Shown piece by piece: positions 33,823 through 43,202 of a stretch of 64,000 nucleotides of DNA; position 1 is the stretch's first letter; every line of letters starts with the position of its first letter. A model generated the notes under the pieces. It searched no databases, had not been told where the DNA came from, and saw only the letters and a program-made list of their open reading frames with translations. The stretch is from Neisseriaceae bacterium (lineage in GTDB: Bacteria; Pseudomonadota; Gammaproteobacteria; Burkholderiales; UBA11063), in contig RXJX01000015.1 of the NCBI GenBank assembly GCA_003963245.1, forward strand, positions 1 through 64,000, written 5' to 3'. Position numbers and translations under genes: made by a program.

Positions 33823-36358
33823 ATTATCAACTTTTCGTAAAAGAGCTAAAGGGTACACCGATTACACACCCTACGGTCTATTTATTGATGAAGGTGTTCT
33901 ATTAAACAAATCTGGTTCGTTTACTGCGGCTTTTACATATCGCGGAGAGGATTTAGATTCATCAACAGACGAAGAGTTAAATTTGCTCAAAAGGCACTTT
34001 AATAGTGCTTTAATGAAGTTTGAGAGCAATTGGATGTTTAACATTGATGTAGTGAAGTCGCAGGAAAACCGTTATCCTTTGGAAGAAGACTGCAAATTTC
34101 CAGAACCAACTTCCTTTGTTGCTGATACCGAGAGACGAGAGCGTTATACTCAATCCAATTTACATTTCACTACTAATTATTTCATATTTTTAACATATCT
34201 ACCACCAAATGATGCAGAAGCTACTTTTGCCGATACATTTATTGTTGGTAAACGTGAGACAACCTCAAATTATAGTAGGCATCTTTTGTTTTTCAAACAT
34301 GCTTTAAGCATTCTTGAATCTGATATTGGAGCAAAATTACGCTTACACCAGATGACTTCCGATGATATGTACTCTTATTTGTTTGGTTCAATTACTGGTG
34401 TGCTTAAACGACTAAAACTATACCATCCGGCAATTGATCTAGACTACGCTCTTGGTAATTTTGCTGATGTAATAACCGATTTAAAATTGAAAGTAAACAA
34501 TAAATATTGCCGTGTATTAACCTTGGTGGATTTTCCTGAAAATGCCAGACCAGCAGTATTACATGCACTAACCTTATTAAGATTTGAATTCAGTTGGCGG
34601 ACAAGATATATTATTTTGTCAACAGAAGATGGTGATAGGTTATTACGTCAGAGATTTAAGACTTGGTACGGAAAAAGAAATACAGCCAAGCAATTGGCTG
34701 CACAAGCAATTGCATCTAAAGATGGTGGACTGAGTGCAAATAATCCCGAAAGTATTGGCAATATGGATGCTGAAGTTCATGCTATGAGCGTTAAAAAGGC
34801 GATTTTAGATAATGCGCTGGGAAAAGAAAAGCATGGATTTTGTACATCAGTGATTGTAGTGTTCGATGAAGATTTAGAATCTTTAGAAAAAAAAGTTAAA
34901 CAAATTAATCAGGTATTGTCTGATAAATTTTTTCATGCACATGAGGAGACTGTTGGTGCACCGATGGCATATCTTGGTTCTTTACCAGCCGTAGATTATT
35001 TTAATGTTCGGATGCCGGCAATAAGTACACGTTATCTTGCCGATTTAATTGCATTGGATTCGGTTTGGCCAGGCTTGGATAAAAACCCTAATCCATTACT
35101 ACTAGAACAAGGAATTAACAATCCTCCACTAATTCAGTGTGTCACATCTGGCGGTCAACCATTCAGCTGGTCATTCCATTATGAACGAAATGGAAATGCA
35201 TTGGTAATAGGTCCAACCGGTGGCGATGTATTACTAAACCTTGCTGCTTTGCAAGCATTTAAATACGATATGGCAAAGGTATTTTTCTTTGATAGCCAGA
35301 AAACCAGTATGAACGTAACGTATGGAGTAGGTGGTAAATTCTATGACATAGGGAACCCTAAGAATGATGTTTTTTTTCAGCCATTACGAGACTTAGAAAC
35401 ACAACAACAATTTCAGCTTGCTCGAACATTTATCCGTTTATTATGTGAAATTAAGATTCCGAATTTTCAAACATTGTCAAGTGCGGAAGATGAGAATATT
35501 GGTGATACTTTGTCAATTCTAAAGAGTAAGCCACTCGCCCAACGGACGTTATCTAATTTTGTGAATCTTATGGCACCTAAACAAAGATTAATTGCTGAAG
35601 CAGTGGGGCATTTTACTGTTAAAGGACCATTTGGGAAATTATTTGATGCTGACGACGTCACAGATGATTTCACATCAGTAACAATGGCTAGCTTTGAACT
35701 TGAATATATCAATGTTCAATATGGTTCGGAAGCGTTGGTTCCATTACTAGTTTATATTTTCAACAAGCTAAAAATTGAATTATTCCCCAAACGGCTGCCA
35801 ATTTACATAATGATTAAGGATAGCTGGAAAGCATTAGCCACCCCTAAATTTGCTAGCTATCTTGAAGATATTTTACGGACTGGAGCTAATAGCAATGTGG
35901 CTTTAATTCTTGCAACCGGACAACCGATTGATATAACAGAGAGTACATTAGCACAGGTTTTACTAACTCAATGTGTAACTAAAATATTTTTACCAAATAG
36001 TGAGGCGGCAACTCCACTGGGTAGGACAATTTATACCAAACTTGGACTAAATGAAAAACAGGTTAGCATCATCAGTAATTCGAAAGCCAGAAAACAGTTT
36101 TATTACATGTCACCATATGGTAAGCGACTATTTGAGCTTGACATCTGTGACTTTACAAAATGTTTTGTTGACGCTCATAATCCAGCGAAAGCACAGGAAT
36201 GCTACCAAACAGACAAAAAACTGTTTGCTTATAACTGGGTAATGCAACTTGCCAATAAATACAACAATGAAAATTTACGTAAGTGGGCAAAGTATTGGAT
36301 GGTTATTTATCAACAATATAACCGTAATCACGTGGAGTTTAACGATGGCAGCTATTAA
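33815..36358 (+). CDS. trbE: TrbE/VirB4 family protein with degenerate ATPase motifs
   Basis: The largest transfer ATPase family, normally energising substrate passage and pilus assembly. It is clearly TrbE: YTDYTPYGLFIDEGVLLNKS, PMAYLGSLPAVDYFNVRMPA, STRYLADLIALDSVWPG. However, Walker A reads GPTGGDVLL (residues 466-474), lacking the GK(S/T) that grips ATP. Walker B reads IMIKDSW (667-671) where the family has LDEAW. The C-terminal ILATGQ motif remains. The frame is intact over 847 residues, so this is not a pseudogene. It is predicted to be a structural, non-hydrolysing version, leaving TrbB and VirD4 as motors. Confidence 0.88.
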   Translation: MFKLSTFRKRAKGYTDYTPYGLFIDEGVLLNKSGSFTAAFTYRGEDLDSSTDEELNLLKRHFNSALMKFESNWMFNIDVVKSQENRYPLEEDCKFPEPTSFVADTERRERYTQSNLHFTTNYFIFLTYLPPNDAEATFADTFIVGKRETTSNYSRHLLFFKHALSILESDIGAKLRLHQMTSDDMYSYLFGSITGVLKRLKLYHPAIDLDYALGNFADVITDLKLKVNNKYCRVLTLVDFPENARPAVLHALTLLRFEFSWRTRYIILSTEDGDRLLRQRFKTWYGKRNTAKQLAAQAIASKDGGLSANNPESIGNMDAEVHAMSVKKAILDNALGKEKHGFCTSVIVVFDEDLESLEKKVKQINQVLSDKFFHAHEETVGAPMAYLGSLPAVDYFNVRMPAISTRYLADLIALDSVWPGLDKNPNPLLLEQGINNPPLIQCVTSGGQPFSWSFHYERNGNALVIGPTGGDVLLNLAALQAFKYDMAKVFFFDSQKTSMNVTYGVGGKFYDIGNPKNDVFFQPLRDLETQQQFQLARTFIRLLCEIKIPNFQTLSSAEDENIGDTLSILKSKPLAQRTLSNFVNLMAPKQRLIAEAVGHFTVKGPFGKLFDADDVTDDFTSVTMASFELEYINVQYGSEALVPLLVYIFNKLKIELFPKRLPIYIMIKDSWKALATPKFASYLEDILRTGANSNVALILATGQPIDITESTLAQVLLTQCVTKIFLPNSEAATPLGRTIYTKLGLNEKQVSIISNSKARKQFYYMSPYGKRLFELDICDFTKCFVDAHNPAKAQECYQTDKKLFAYNWVMQLANKYNNENLRKWAKYWMVIYQQYNRNHVEFNDGSY

Positions 36359-36629
36359 ATCAGGTAAGCCTACATCTAAATTTGTAAAGTGCTTCAAAAT
36401 ATATATTTATGTTAACGCAAGTCTAACTATAATATTTTGGTGTTTTGTGCACTCATTGCAAAGCAGTTGCAAGTTACCATACAGCGACGTACCGAGGATC
36501 TTATGTCAATTAGATTATACAAAATTCAGCAATATCTGGTTTTGGATAAATTATGTTATTTGCGGACTGTTTATCCTTGCATTAATTTGGAAAACGCTAG
36601 CAAACAAAAAATTTAAACGAGGCAACTAA
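36345..36629 (+). CDS. small membrane protein in transfer operon
   Basis: Not recognised. About 94 residues from ATG 36345, which follows GGAG by 8 bases and overlaps the trbE stop. Two hydrophobic helices (IYIYVNASLTIIFWCFVHSL and WFWINYVICGLFILALIW) flank a short loop with two cysteines (SSCKLPYSD and ILCQLDY). It ends directly at the trbF start. It could be an entry-exclusion or accessory channel protein, but there is no signature. Confidence 0.7.
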   Translation: MAAIKSGKPTSKFVKCFKIYIYVNASLTIIFWCFVHSLQSSCKLPYSDVPRILCQLDYTKFSNIWFWINYVICGLFILALIWKTLANKKFKRGN

Positions 36630-37421
36630 ATGGCAAATAATAAAATTAAAGAACAACGAGAAATCAATGAAAGCCAAACCATTGATAAATTGCTAGAAAT
36701 GCAGGTACTGGTTAAAAAAAATAATCGGCTATTTTTGACTGAAACTGGCAAGCTGTTTTTTGGAGAAGACAGAAAATCGAATCATCAAATGAGTACTTCA
36801 TATTTTGATGCTCGGCGAGAATGGGATGAGCGGATGGGGTATGCTGTGGCGCGTGAAAGTCTTTGGCGTAAAGTTGCTTTTGTTTGTTTGGCCATAGTGG
36901 GTATTGAAACTATTGGCTACGTATATACAGCAACTCGTTCGCATATTGAGCCATATTTAATTGCCCAGGACAAAATCGGTACCATAACCCCACTTGGAAT
37001 ACCGCACAAATTAAAAGTTGATCAAGCTGCTACCGATTATTTTCTTAGAGTATATATTACTGCATTGCGTTCATTCTGGAGTGATGAACCTGTAAATAAC
37101 AATAACATAGACATTATTACCTCAATGACTGCCCAATCAGCTTTAACTAAGATGCAGGGGTACACAACCAGTCAACAGCCCAATCCCCAACAAACTTCGG
37201 TAGTTGTAACAAATGTTCAACCGATGAAAGATTCAAATACTTATCAAGTGGATTGGACTGAAACACACCCCGAGAACTCACAGGAACAGCCAAAATATTG
37301 GCGTGCATTGCTTGAGCTTAAAGACTTACCAAAGACAGATCAGGATGCACAGCAACGATACAACAATCCATTTGGAATAACAATTGTCAACCTTAGTATA
37401 ACCCCAAGACTTTCACAGTGA
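36630..37421 (+). CDS. trbF: TrbF/VirB8 inner membrane scaffold
   Basis: Bitopic assembly-scaffold protein. The cytoplasmic N-terminus (about residues 1-85, with YFDARREWDERMGYAVARES) is the usual TrbF entry, followed by a membrane helix VAFVCLAIVGIETIGYVYTA (about 87-106). The periplasmic NTF2-like domain has TDYFLRVYITALRSFWSDEP, YQVDWTETH and the closing NPFGITIVNLSI, matching VirB8. The 263-residue length is typical. It starts right after the preceding small gene and lies before trbG, in the standard order. Confidence 0.88.
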   Translation: MANNKIKEQREINESQTIDKLLEMQVLVKKNNRLFLTETGKLFFGEDRKSNHQMSTSYFDARREWDERMGYAVARESLWRKVAFVCLAIVGIETIGYVYTATRSHIEPYLIAQDKIGTITPLGIPHKLKVDQAATDYFLRVYITALRSFWSDEPVNNNNIDIITSMTAQSALTKMQGYTTSQQPNPQQTSVVVTNVQPMKDSNTYQVDWTETHPENSQEQPKYWRALLELKDLPKTDQDAQQRYNNPFGITIVNLSITPRLSQ

Positions 37422-37431
37422 GAACTATCAA

Positions 37432-38760
37432 ATGAAAAAAATACTTATACTTATATTATCAATTACCACCGCTGAAAGTTATGCTGCTGGCATTGAGAGT
37501 GCTACAACTGGACAAGCCAATCCGACTGTAATTATTACAACGAATGACCAAAACAATGCTCAAGCAGTAAAATCAACAGTAAATTCGTTATTGCCAGCAC
37601 CAAAACCTATAAAAAAGCACATTACTTATAGGAACACTAAAAAACCCAATGTCAACATTGGTAATATGAATTTTGATTATAACTATAGCGGGGATATAAC
37701 TGGAGCTTTGCAAGCTATTCAGGATATAGACTACAGCGTCAGAATCAATCCCGCCTCTGGTAAAAAACAAAATATTCCAATATCAATTACTGCATCCAAC
37801 TGGAATATTACTCAGTTACTTGATAGTATCAATGCTCAAGCTGGTGGATATGCAACTGTTCAATATAATCCAAATAATAATAGTATTAAGATAATTTACA
37901 GTTCAAAAATTCGAACAGTCGCTGATGATGTAATGAATCAGTCTAGACAATGGCGCTATGGGCATAGACCTAAGCCAATTACGACACCAGATGGCGTAAT
38001 TGAATATCCTTATGGATTCTATCAACCAGTTGTTCCATGTAGAATTGGCATGAACTGTGATATTCGCTTGGATGCTGGAGAAGTTCTAAATAATTGGGCT
38101 ATTTCTGATATTGGGAATTGGCAAATGTACGGAGGTAATGAAAATCCACGATTTGCATATGTTGGTACCGGCACAAACAAAATCCCTCACGTTTGGATTA
38201 AGCCAGGAGATTCGGCAAGTACTGCTAATTTATTGATTGCTACCAATAAACGCAGCTATAACATTGTATTACAGGCAACGCGCAGCGACGATGTTCCCTC
38301 AATAGGGTTTTATTATCCAGACCAAGTCTTTCAACAACAAGAAGACCAAAAACAAGCACAGCGCAATGATGCCCTACAAAATAATAACTCATATAGCGGG
38401 ATGGGTGAATCTGACACCATTTACGGAACCGATTTAGCTAGTTTAAACATCAATAATTATGAAGTTAGTGGGGATGATGTATCTTGGAAACCAGTAACGA
38501 TTTTCGATGATGGTACGCATGTCTTTATTAAATTTCCTGACAATATGCAAACTTCCCCGGTACTGTTAGAAATTCCTGCTGACGGAGACAATGAAGACTA
38601 CAAAACATTGCGTTATTGGCCACAACCGGGCAACATCTATCGTGTAGATAAAATGTTTGATAAAGCGGTATTACTTAAAGGTATCAATGACAACACCAAG
38701 AAAGTTTATATTACCAAAAAACAAGCAGAAGTCTCTATTTGGCGTAAGATTTTTGGATAG
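37432..38760 (+). CDS. trbG: TrbG/VirB9 outer-ring protein with extra N-terminal domain
   Basis: Component of the outer-membrane core complex. The C-terminal VirB9 domain is clear: YEVSGDDVSWKPVTIFDDG, HVFIKFPDNM, then TLRYWPQPGNIYRVDKMF. Upstream, the VirB9 N-terminal beta domain starts near VVPCRIGMNCDIRLDAGEVL. Before it stands an additional region (about residues 75-175) including QNIPISITASNWNITQLLDS and YNPNNNSIKIIYS, which looks like an N0/STN-type ring domain. At 442 residues it is about 150 longer than usual. A signal peptide ends near SYAAG. TrbI follows 9 bases later. Confidence 0.82.
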   Translation: MKKILILILSITTAESYAAGIESATTGQANPTVIITTNDQNNAQAVKSTVNSLLPAPKPIKKHITYRNTKKPNVNIGNMNFDYNYSGDITGALQAIQDIDYSVRINPASGKKQNIPISITASNWNITQLLDSINAQAGGYATVQYNPNNNSIKIIYSSKIRTVADDVMNQSRQWRYGHRPKPITTPDGVIEYPYGFYQPVVPCRIGMNCDIRLDAGEVLNNWAISDIGNWQMYGGNENPRFAYVGTGTNKIPHVWIKPGDSASTANLLIATNKRSYNIVLQATRSDDVPSIGFYYPDQVFQQQEDQKQAQRNDALQNNNSYSGMGESDTIYGTDLASLNINNYEVSGDDVSWKPVTIFDDGTHVFIKFPDNMQTSPVLLEIPADGDNEDYKTLRYWPQPGNIYRVDKMFDKAVLLKGINDNTKKVYITKKQAEVSIWRKIFG

Positions 38761-38769
38761 GTATAAATA

Positions 38770-40179
38770 ATGCTTCAATTATTAAAAGAACCAAATGGTG
38801 AACGCGTATCTACCGTAAGAATTATTATACTTTGTGTAGTCGTTTTTCTATTAGTAATCGTTCCAATGGCTTTCTGGGTATCAAGTGCAAAAAAAGGACA
38901 TGAACAAAAACTTGATGAACAAAAACAGGCAATTAGCACAAGTGATCAACCGGTAACCTCTGATAATTCAATATCTAATCAAATGAAGCGTAAATCAAGC
39001 GAGGCAGTAGGAAGCATTAGCAGTAGTAAAAATACCCCTCAATACTCAAATCCAATGCTCGGTGCAGATCCGTTGGCTAGACAACAGGTTCCCGGGTTAA
39101 ATAACCCGATGGATAAAGCTGCCGGTCAAAATTATTCTGGCACGCAGGAGCAGAAACCTCCGATGGCTGGATCTAACCAAGGCATGGTCGCAAATAATAA
39201 TAGTGATCCTGTAACGCAAGAAATAACAAACCAGAAAGTTGATAGAACTAAACGGATTTATGATGCTAAAAATGCACCTATAACTTTAGGGGGTGGAGTA
39301 TATGGACCAGATAAGTCCACTCCAGACCAATCTACAACCTCATCAAACAAGAGCCAAAATACAATACCAGATGCTGGTGGGGATAATAGTTCTACAACAA
39401 CTTCAAACAATGGTAAATCTTCAGGTTTAACAGCTAATTCATCTAATAGTGATGATGACCAAAATAAGCAGAATGAAAAATTAGCGTTTCTAAAAAACGC
39501 AACCGGTGGTGATGAGGCAGATATGGTTAATCCTGGCGCTGTATTACCACAACCATCGGAGTGCTCATTGTTTGCTGGCGATATTATTCCATCAATCATG
39601 ATTTCGAAACTAGATTCAGATATGCCTGGGCAAATAACCGCACAGGTAGCAGAAAATATTTATGATACCAAAACGGGAAAGTGTCTAGTTATGCCTAAAG
39701 CCTCACGGTTAGTTGGTATTTATGACTCTAAGATTGCCTATTTACAAAAGAGAATTTTAGTGGCGTGGAAAAGGGTAACTTTTCCGGATGGAAGACGTTA
39801 TATGTTAAGGGGAATGCCTGGGACAGATCAAGAGGGTGGTGCAGGGTTTTATAATCCTGAAGGCGTAGATAATCATTATTGGCAAATTTATAGCTCTAGC
39901 GCTATTATTGGTTTGATTACTGGTGGAATGCAGCTATCTCAAAATAATACCAATGCCAATGTCCAATCTGGCGGAATTGGGATAACAACCAACAATAATC
40001 CAAGCGTTGGGCAAACCATGGCTGGATCATTGGGACAGCAAATGGGGCAAACTGGGCTTAGTGTCATGAATAAAAATGTAAATGTTCAACCAACATTAAC
40101 AATTCCACCCGGATATGAATTTAATATTCAAATTACAGCCGATTTACAGTTAATTCCATATTCAAAAAAATATAAATAG
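38770..40179 (+). CDS. trbI: TrbI/VirB10 envelope-spanning protein
   Basis: Spans from the inner membrane to the outer-membrane pore and senses ATPase activity. It has a short cytoplasmic tail, a membrane helix IIILCVVVFLLVIVPMAFWV (about residues 17-37), and a long low-complexity periplasmic linker rich in S, N, Q and P (to about residue 265). The conserved VirB10 barrel follows: CSLFAGDIIPSIMISKLDSD, GQITAQVAENIYDT, LVMPKASRLVGIYDSKI and VAWKRVTFPDGR. It ends with the antenna region and GYEFNIQITADL. Length 469 residues. Confidence 0.9.
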   Translation: MLQLLKEPNGERVSTVRIIILCVVVFLLVIVPMAFWVSSAKKGHEQKLDEQKQAISTSDQPVTSDNSISNQMKRKSSEAVGSISSSKNTPQYSNPMLGADPLARQQVPGLNNPMDKAAGQNYSGTQEQKPPMAGSNQGMVANNNSDPVTQEITNQKVDRTKRIYDAKNAPITLGGGVYGPDKSTPDQSTTSSNKSQNTIPDAGGDNSSTTTSNNGKSSGLTANSSNSDDDQNKQNEKLAFLKNATGGDEADMVNPGAVLPQPSECSLFAGDIIPSIMISKLDSDMPGQITAQVAENIYDTKTGKCLVMPKASRLVGIYDSKIAYLQKRILVAWKRVTFPDGRRYMLRGMPGTDQEGGAGFYNPEGVDNHYWQIYSSSAIIGLITGGMQLSQNNTNANVQSGGIGITTNNNPSVGQTMAGSLGQQMGQTGLSVMNKNVNVQPTLTIPPGYEFNIQITADLQLIPYSKKYK

Positions 40180-40192
40180 TCTAAGGATTAAA

Positions 40193-40870
40193 ATGATGAA
40201 AAAAATAATTTTCTTCTTATCTGGGATTATAACCATGACCGCACCTGTCCAGATAGCTAATGCCCAATTGGCGGTCGCAGTAGCAGCAAATACTGACCCA
40301 ACATTTCTTTCAATGGCCGCAAAAAGCATTGCGACTAACGCCCAACAACTATCACAGTTAGCGGATGTCGTCCAAACGGTTCAAACCAATTATCAGATGA
40401 TAAATTCAACCAACGACATTGTCTCAAAATTTTCATCTTTTTCTAATATTTTTGCACCGTTATCTAATTACATGAATGATTACGTTTGTTCTGATTGTAC
40501 GCCTCAACAAGTAAGTCAATGGGATCAACTAAAAACTAATTTAAAAAGCATCGATGGTGATCTTTGTAAAAATGTAGCTAACATACTTGCTAACGGAGGA
40601 AAAATATCCGGAAATATCTCGACACTTGCACAAGATGTGCAATCAATAATGAACACCAATATGTCTGCAATGACTCCAGCTCAAACTGCAGCGACTCAAG
40701 CTAGATTAATTGGTTCGCTGGCCACAGGAGTTCAACAAACCAATGTTTTACTTAATTCAGCTATGCAAATGCAAACAGCTCAGACCGCCAAACAAAATAT
40801 GAAAGAAAAAAGCACTGAAATAATGGGGAATGGAGTATTCCAAAATTTTTCTAAGGATGTTAGACCATGA
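40193..40870 (+). CDS. trbJ: TrbJ/VirB5-like minor pilus protein
   Basis: Exported helical protein expected at the pilus tip or for pilus assembly. A signal peptide (FFLSGIITMTAPVQIANA) precedes a helical body (SIATNAQQLSQLADVVQTVQ) and a CxxC-like pair in YVCSDCTPQQ with a third cysteine in GDLCKNV. Length 225 residues, as for TrbJ. The stop overlaps the trbL start as ATGA. Assigned mainly by position between trbI and trbL, signal peptide and helical pattern. Confidence 0.78.
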   Translation: MMKKIIFFLSGIITMTAPVQIANAQLAVAVAANTDPTFLSMAAKSIATNAQQLSQLADVVQTVQTNYQMINSTNDIVSKFSSFSNIFAPLSNYMNDYVCSDCTPQQVSQWDQLKTNLKSIDGDLCKNVANILANGGKISGNISTLAQDVQSIMNTNMSAMTPAQTAATQARLIGSLATGVQQTNVLLNSAMQMQTAQTAKQNMKEKSTEIMGNGVFQNFSKDVRP

Positions 40871-42192
40871 ATTTAAGAAATTATTTGCTAAAATCTTTTC
40901 CATTATTTGTGGTGCTTTTGTTGTTTTATATACCCGCACAGGCAGATGTAAGTGTAGGGTTTATGGATGACGTTTTGAATACTATCAAAGCACAGACTAA
41001 TAGTTTTTGGGATACGTTTTCCACTGCTGCTGTATCGTTGTACATAATACTAGTAACTATTGAATTAGCATTGGATACAGGACAGGAGATGCTGAAAGGT
41101 AGCAATGTTAGTAAATTTGCCGGAATGATTATTGTTCGCTTTTTTATGATGATGGTTTGGATAGCTATAATTAAAGACCCAAGTATTGTAACATCGGTCC
41201 TTAATCAGGCGTTAGCATTAGCTAGCAAGGCTGGAAATGTCCCCGCAGATTTAACTCCATCCGGGATAGCCGGTAGAGGGCCATTAATATTTGATGTGTT
41301 CATGTATAGTTTAAAAGGAAACACTTTTAACATTCTTGATCCAACAAATATCCTCTACGGTCTTTTAATAATTTTCACGGGCATGGCAATTTTAATATTG
41401 TTTTTATTAATGGGTTTATCATTTTTCCTAGTCAAAGTAGAGTCTACATTTGTTATTTCAGTTGGGGTAATAATGCTAGGATTCTTAGGGAGTACTTGGA
41501 CTAGTCAAAATGGTAAAGCATATATTTCATACATCATAGCCGTTTGTATTAAGCTGATAGTAGCTCTTCTTTTATTTTCTATTACGCAACAGATGTCTAC
41601 TCAGTGGGGAACCATGATAGCAAATGCAAAAGATATTTTTGCTATGACTAATGCAGCTATTGCTGTACTACTCCAGTCTGCTGTATTATTATTTTTAGTT
41701 CTGCAGATACCAGCATTGGCTGCTGGTATTTGTACCGGTGTTAGCACGGCTTCATTGACTGGTGCTTTAGCAGCGGGTGGCGCAATTATGGCCGCTGGCG
41801 GAGTTCTTGCCGCTGGCGCTGGTAATTTAGCCGATGGTTTTAAATCTCTAGGAAATAAAGGAATGGATACTGGAGGTTTGGATATGGATACTGGCTTACC
41901 GGGAGGCGGGGAAGATAGTGGCGGTGGCTCAGGTGGTAGCTCTTCTGAAAGTATGTCACCGGAAGCAACTTCTCCAGAAGCACCAGGAGGAGACAGTACC
42001 ACTAGTGAGGGGGGAATATCCGGTGGCGGCGATAGTAAAATTGATTCAACTCAAACTGGTAGCAGCGACAGAAGAAAAGGTGAGGGAATGCTTTCAAAAC
42101 ACGCCGGTAACGCAACTAGATCTCTTAAGGAAGCTGAAGGGCATACTACCGTACAACCACCAAGTTTTAGTTCAAAACACTCTGATTTCTAG
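40867..42192 (+). CDS. trbL: TrbL/VirB6 polytopic membrane protein
   Basis: Inner-membrane channel component. After a leading hydrophobic segment (SFPLFVVLLLFYIPAQA) the TrbL core follows: about six helices between residues 50 and 310 (for example MAILILFLLMGLSFFLVKVE, VISVGVIMLGFLGS and AALAAGGAIMAAGGVLAAGAG). The C-terminal tail of about 120 residues is Gly/Ser/Pro-rich and likely disordered, as in other TrbL proteins. Length 441 residues. ATGA overlap with trbJ. The glycine-rich tail creates a long reading frame on the opposite strand, which is not a gene. Confidence 0.85.
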   Translation: MNLRNYLLKSFPLFVVLLLFYIPAQADVSVGFMDDVLNTIKAQTNSFWDTFSTAAVSLYIILVTIELALDTGQEMLKGSNVSKFAGMIIVRFFMMMVWIAIIKDPSIVTSVLNQALALASKAGNVPADLTPSGIAGRGPLIFDVFMYSLKGNTFNILDPTNILYGLLIIFTGMAILILFLLMGLSFFLVKVESTFVISVGVIMLGFLGSTWTSQNGKAYISYIIAVCIKLIVALLLFSITQQMSTQWGTMIANAKDIFAMTNAAIAVLLQSAVLLFLVLQIPALAAGICTGVSTASLTGALAAGGAIMAAGGVLAAGAGNLADGFKSLGNKGMDTGGLDMDTGLPGGGEDSGGGSGGSSSESMSPEATSPEAPGGDSTTSEGGISGGGDSKIDSTQTGSSDRRKGEGMLSKHAGNATRSLKEAEGHTTVQPPSFSSKHSDF

Positions 42193-42200
42193 GATTAACT

Positions 42201-43181
42201 ATGGCACATAAATATGAAGAGTTCTATCACCTAGCAATAGCTAATAATGCTGGTGAACTGATATTAAATACTTTGGAAAATGAAAAAGTAAAAGATATCA
42301 TGCTAAATGAAAATGGCTGTCTTTTTGTCGATATAGTTGGAGACGGATTCAGTAAGATTGGCGAAATGGATCCTATCTCTGCGGAAGCATTCTTGTTATC
42401 CGTTGCAGCTTATATGGGGCGCGAGTTTAATTATTTTTACCCTCGTATTCGTGGAACTTTACCCAAAGAATTGCCATTTCATGGCGAACGGATTGAGGCG
42501 ATGACTTATCCATTGGTCGAGAATCCTTCGTTTACAATCAGAAAGCCATTAATTAAACAATATAAATTGCCGGAATATGTTAACCGAGGTCAAATGACAT
42601 CAGTGCAATTACAGGCGGTTGATACGGGCATCCGAGGCAAGATGACGATGTTGATCATTGGCGGTACAGGTACCGGAAAGACTACTTTTACCAATGCAGT
42701 TGTTCAGCGGATAACTGAACTAGATAGTGCCAAAAAATGTCGATTATATATTATGCAAGACTCACGGGAAATAGTTACAGATTATGAAAATGCAACATTT
42801 CCAATTGTTACAGATACTCTTGGTATGAGCGATTTACTTGAATCTGGTATGCGTTATAACCCGTCTCGATTAATTGTAGGAGAATTAATCGGGAAAGAAG
42901 TATATACATTTTTATCAGCATTAAATACAGGACACCGTGGTTCAATTTCTACTATTCATGCCGACTCAGTACCTGAAGCAATGGAGCGTATTGAAGAGCT
43001 CATGCAAACTCATGGATTTAAAATGTCTCCAAAAGAAATAGCTAGTCGGATTCAAATGCTAATTTTTCTGGAAGTAGATAAAAAAAGTGGTTTACCAATG
43101 GTTAAAAATATTGGTTTAGTCAAAGGCTATGATGTTGTTAACAAACAATACATGGTAGACGATAAATTATATAGAAATTAA
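42201..43181 (+). CDS. trbB: TrbB/VirB11 traffic ATPase
   Basis: Hexameric ATPase that switches the transfer machine between pilus assembly and DNA export. Walker A GGTGTGKTTFTNAV at residues 154-167, Walker B LIVGELIGKE, and the His box RGSISTIHADS are all intact. The N-terminal domain begins near residue 25 (VKDIMLNENGCLFVDIVG). Length 326 residues. In most Trb operons trbB stands first; here it is after trbL, as in VirB operons. With TrbE degenerate, this enzyme and VirD4 should supply the energy. Confidence 0.92.
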   Translation: MAHKYEEFYHLAIANNAGELILNTLENEKVKDIMLNENGCLFVDIVGDGFSKIGEMDPISAEAFLLSVAAYMGREFNYFYPRIRGTLPKELPFHGERIEAMTYPLVENPSFTIRKPLIKQYKLPEYVNRGQMTSVQLQAVDTGIRGKMTMLIIGGTGTGKTTFTNAVVQRITELDSAKKCRLYIMQDSREIVTDYENATFPIVTDTLGMSDLLESGMRYNPSRLIVGELIGKEVYTFLSALNTGHRGSISTIHADSVPEAMERIEELMQTHGFKMSPKEIASRIQMLIFLEVDKKSGLPMVKNIGLVKGYDVVNKQYMVDDKLYRN

Positions 43182-43202
43182 TCTTAACAAGGAATTCTAA
43201 CG

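Noticed and set aside
41601..42002. 133-residue open frame on the minus strand within trbL
   Set aside because: It is the shadow of the Gly/Ser-rich TrbL tail: proline and serine runs, no ribosome site, no start context.
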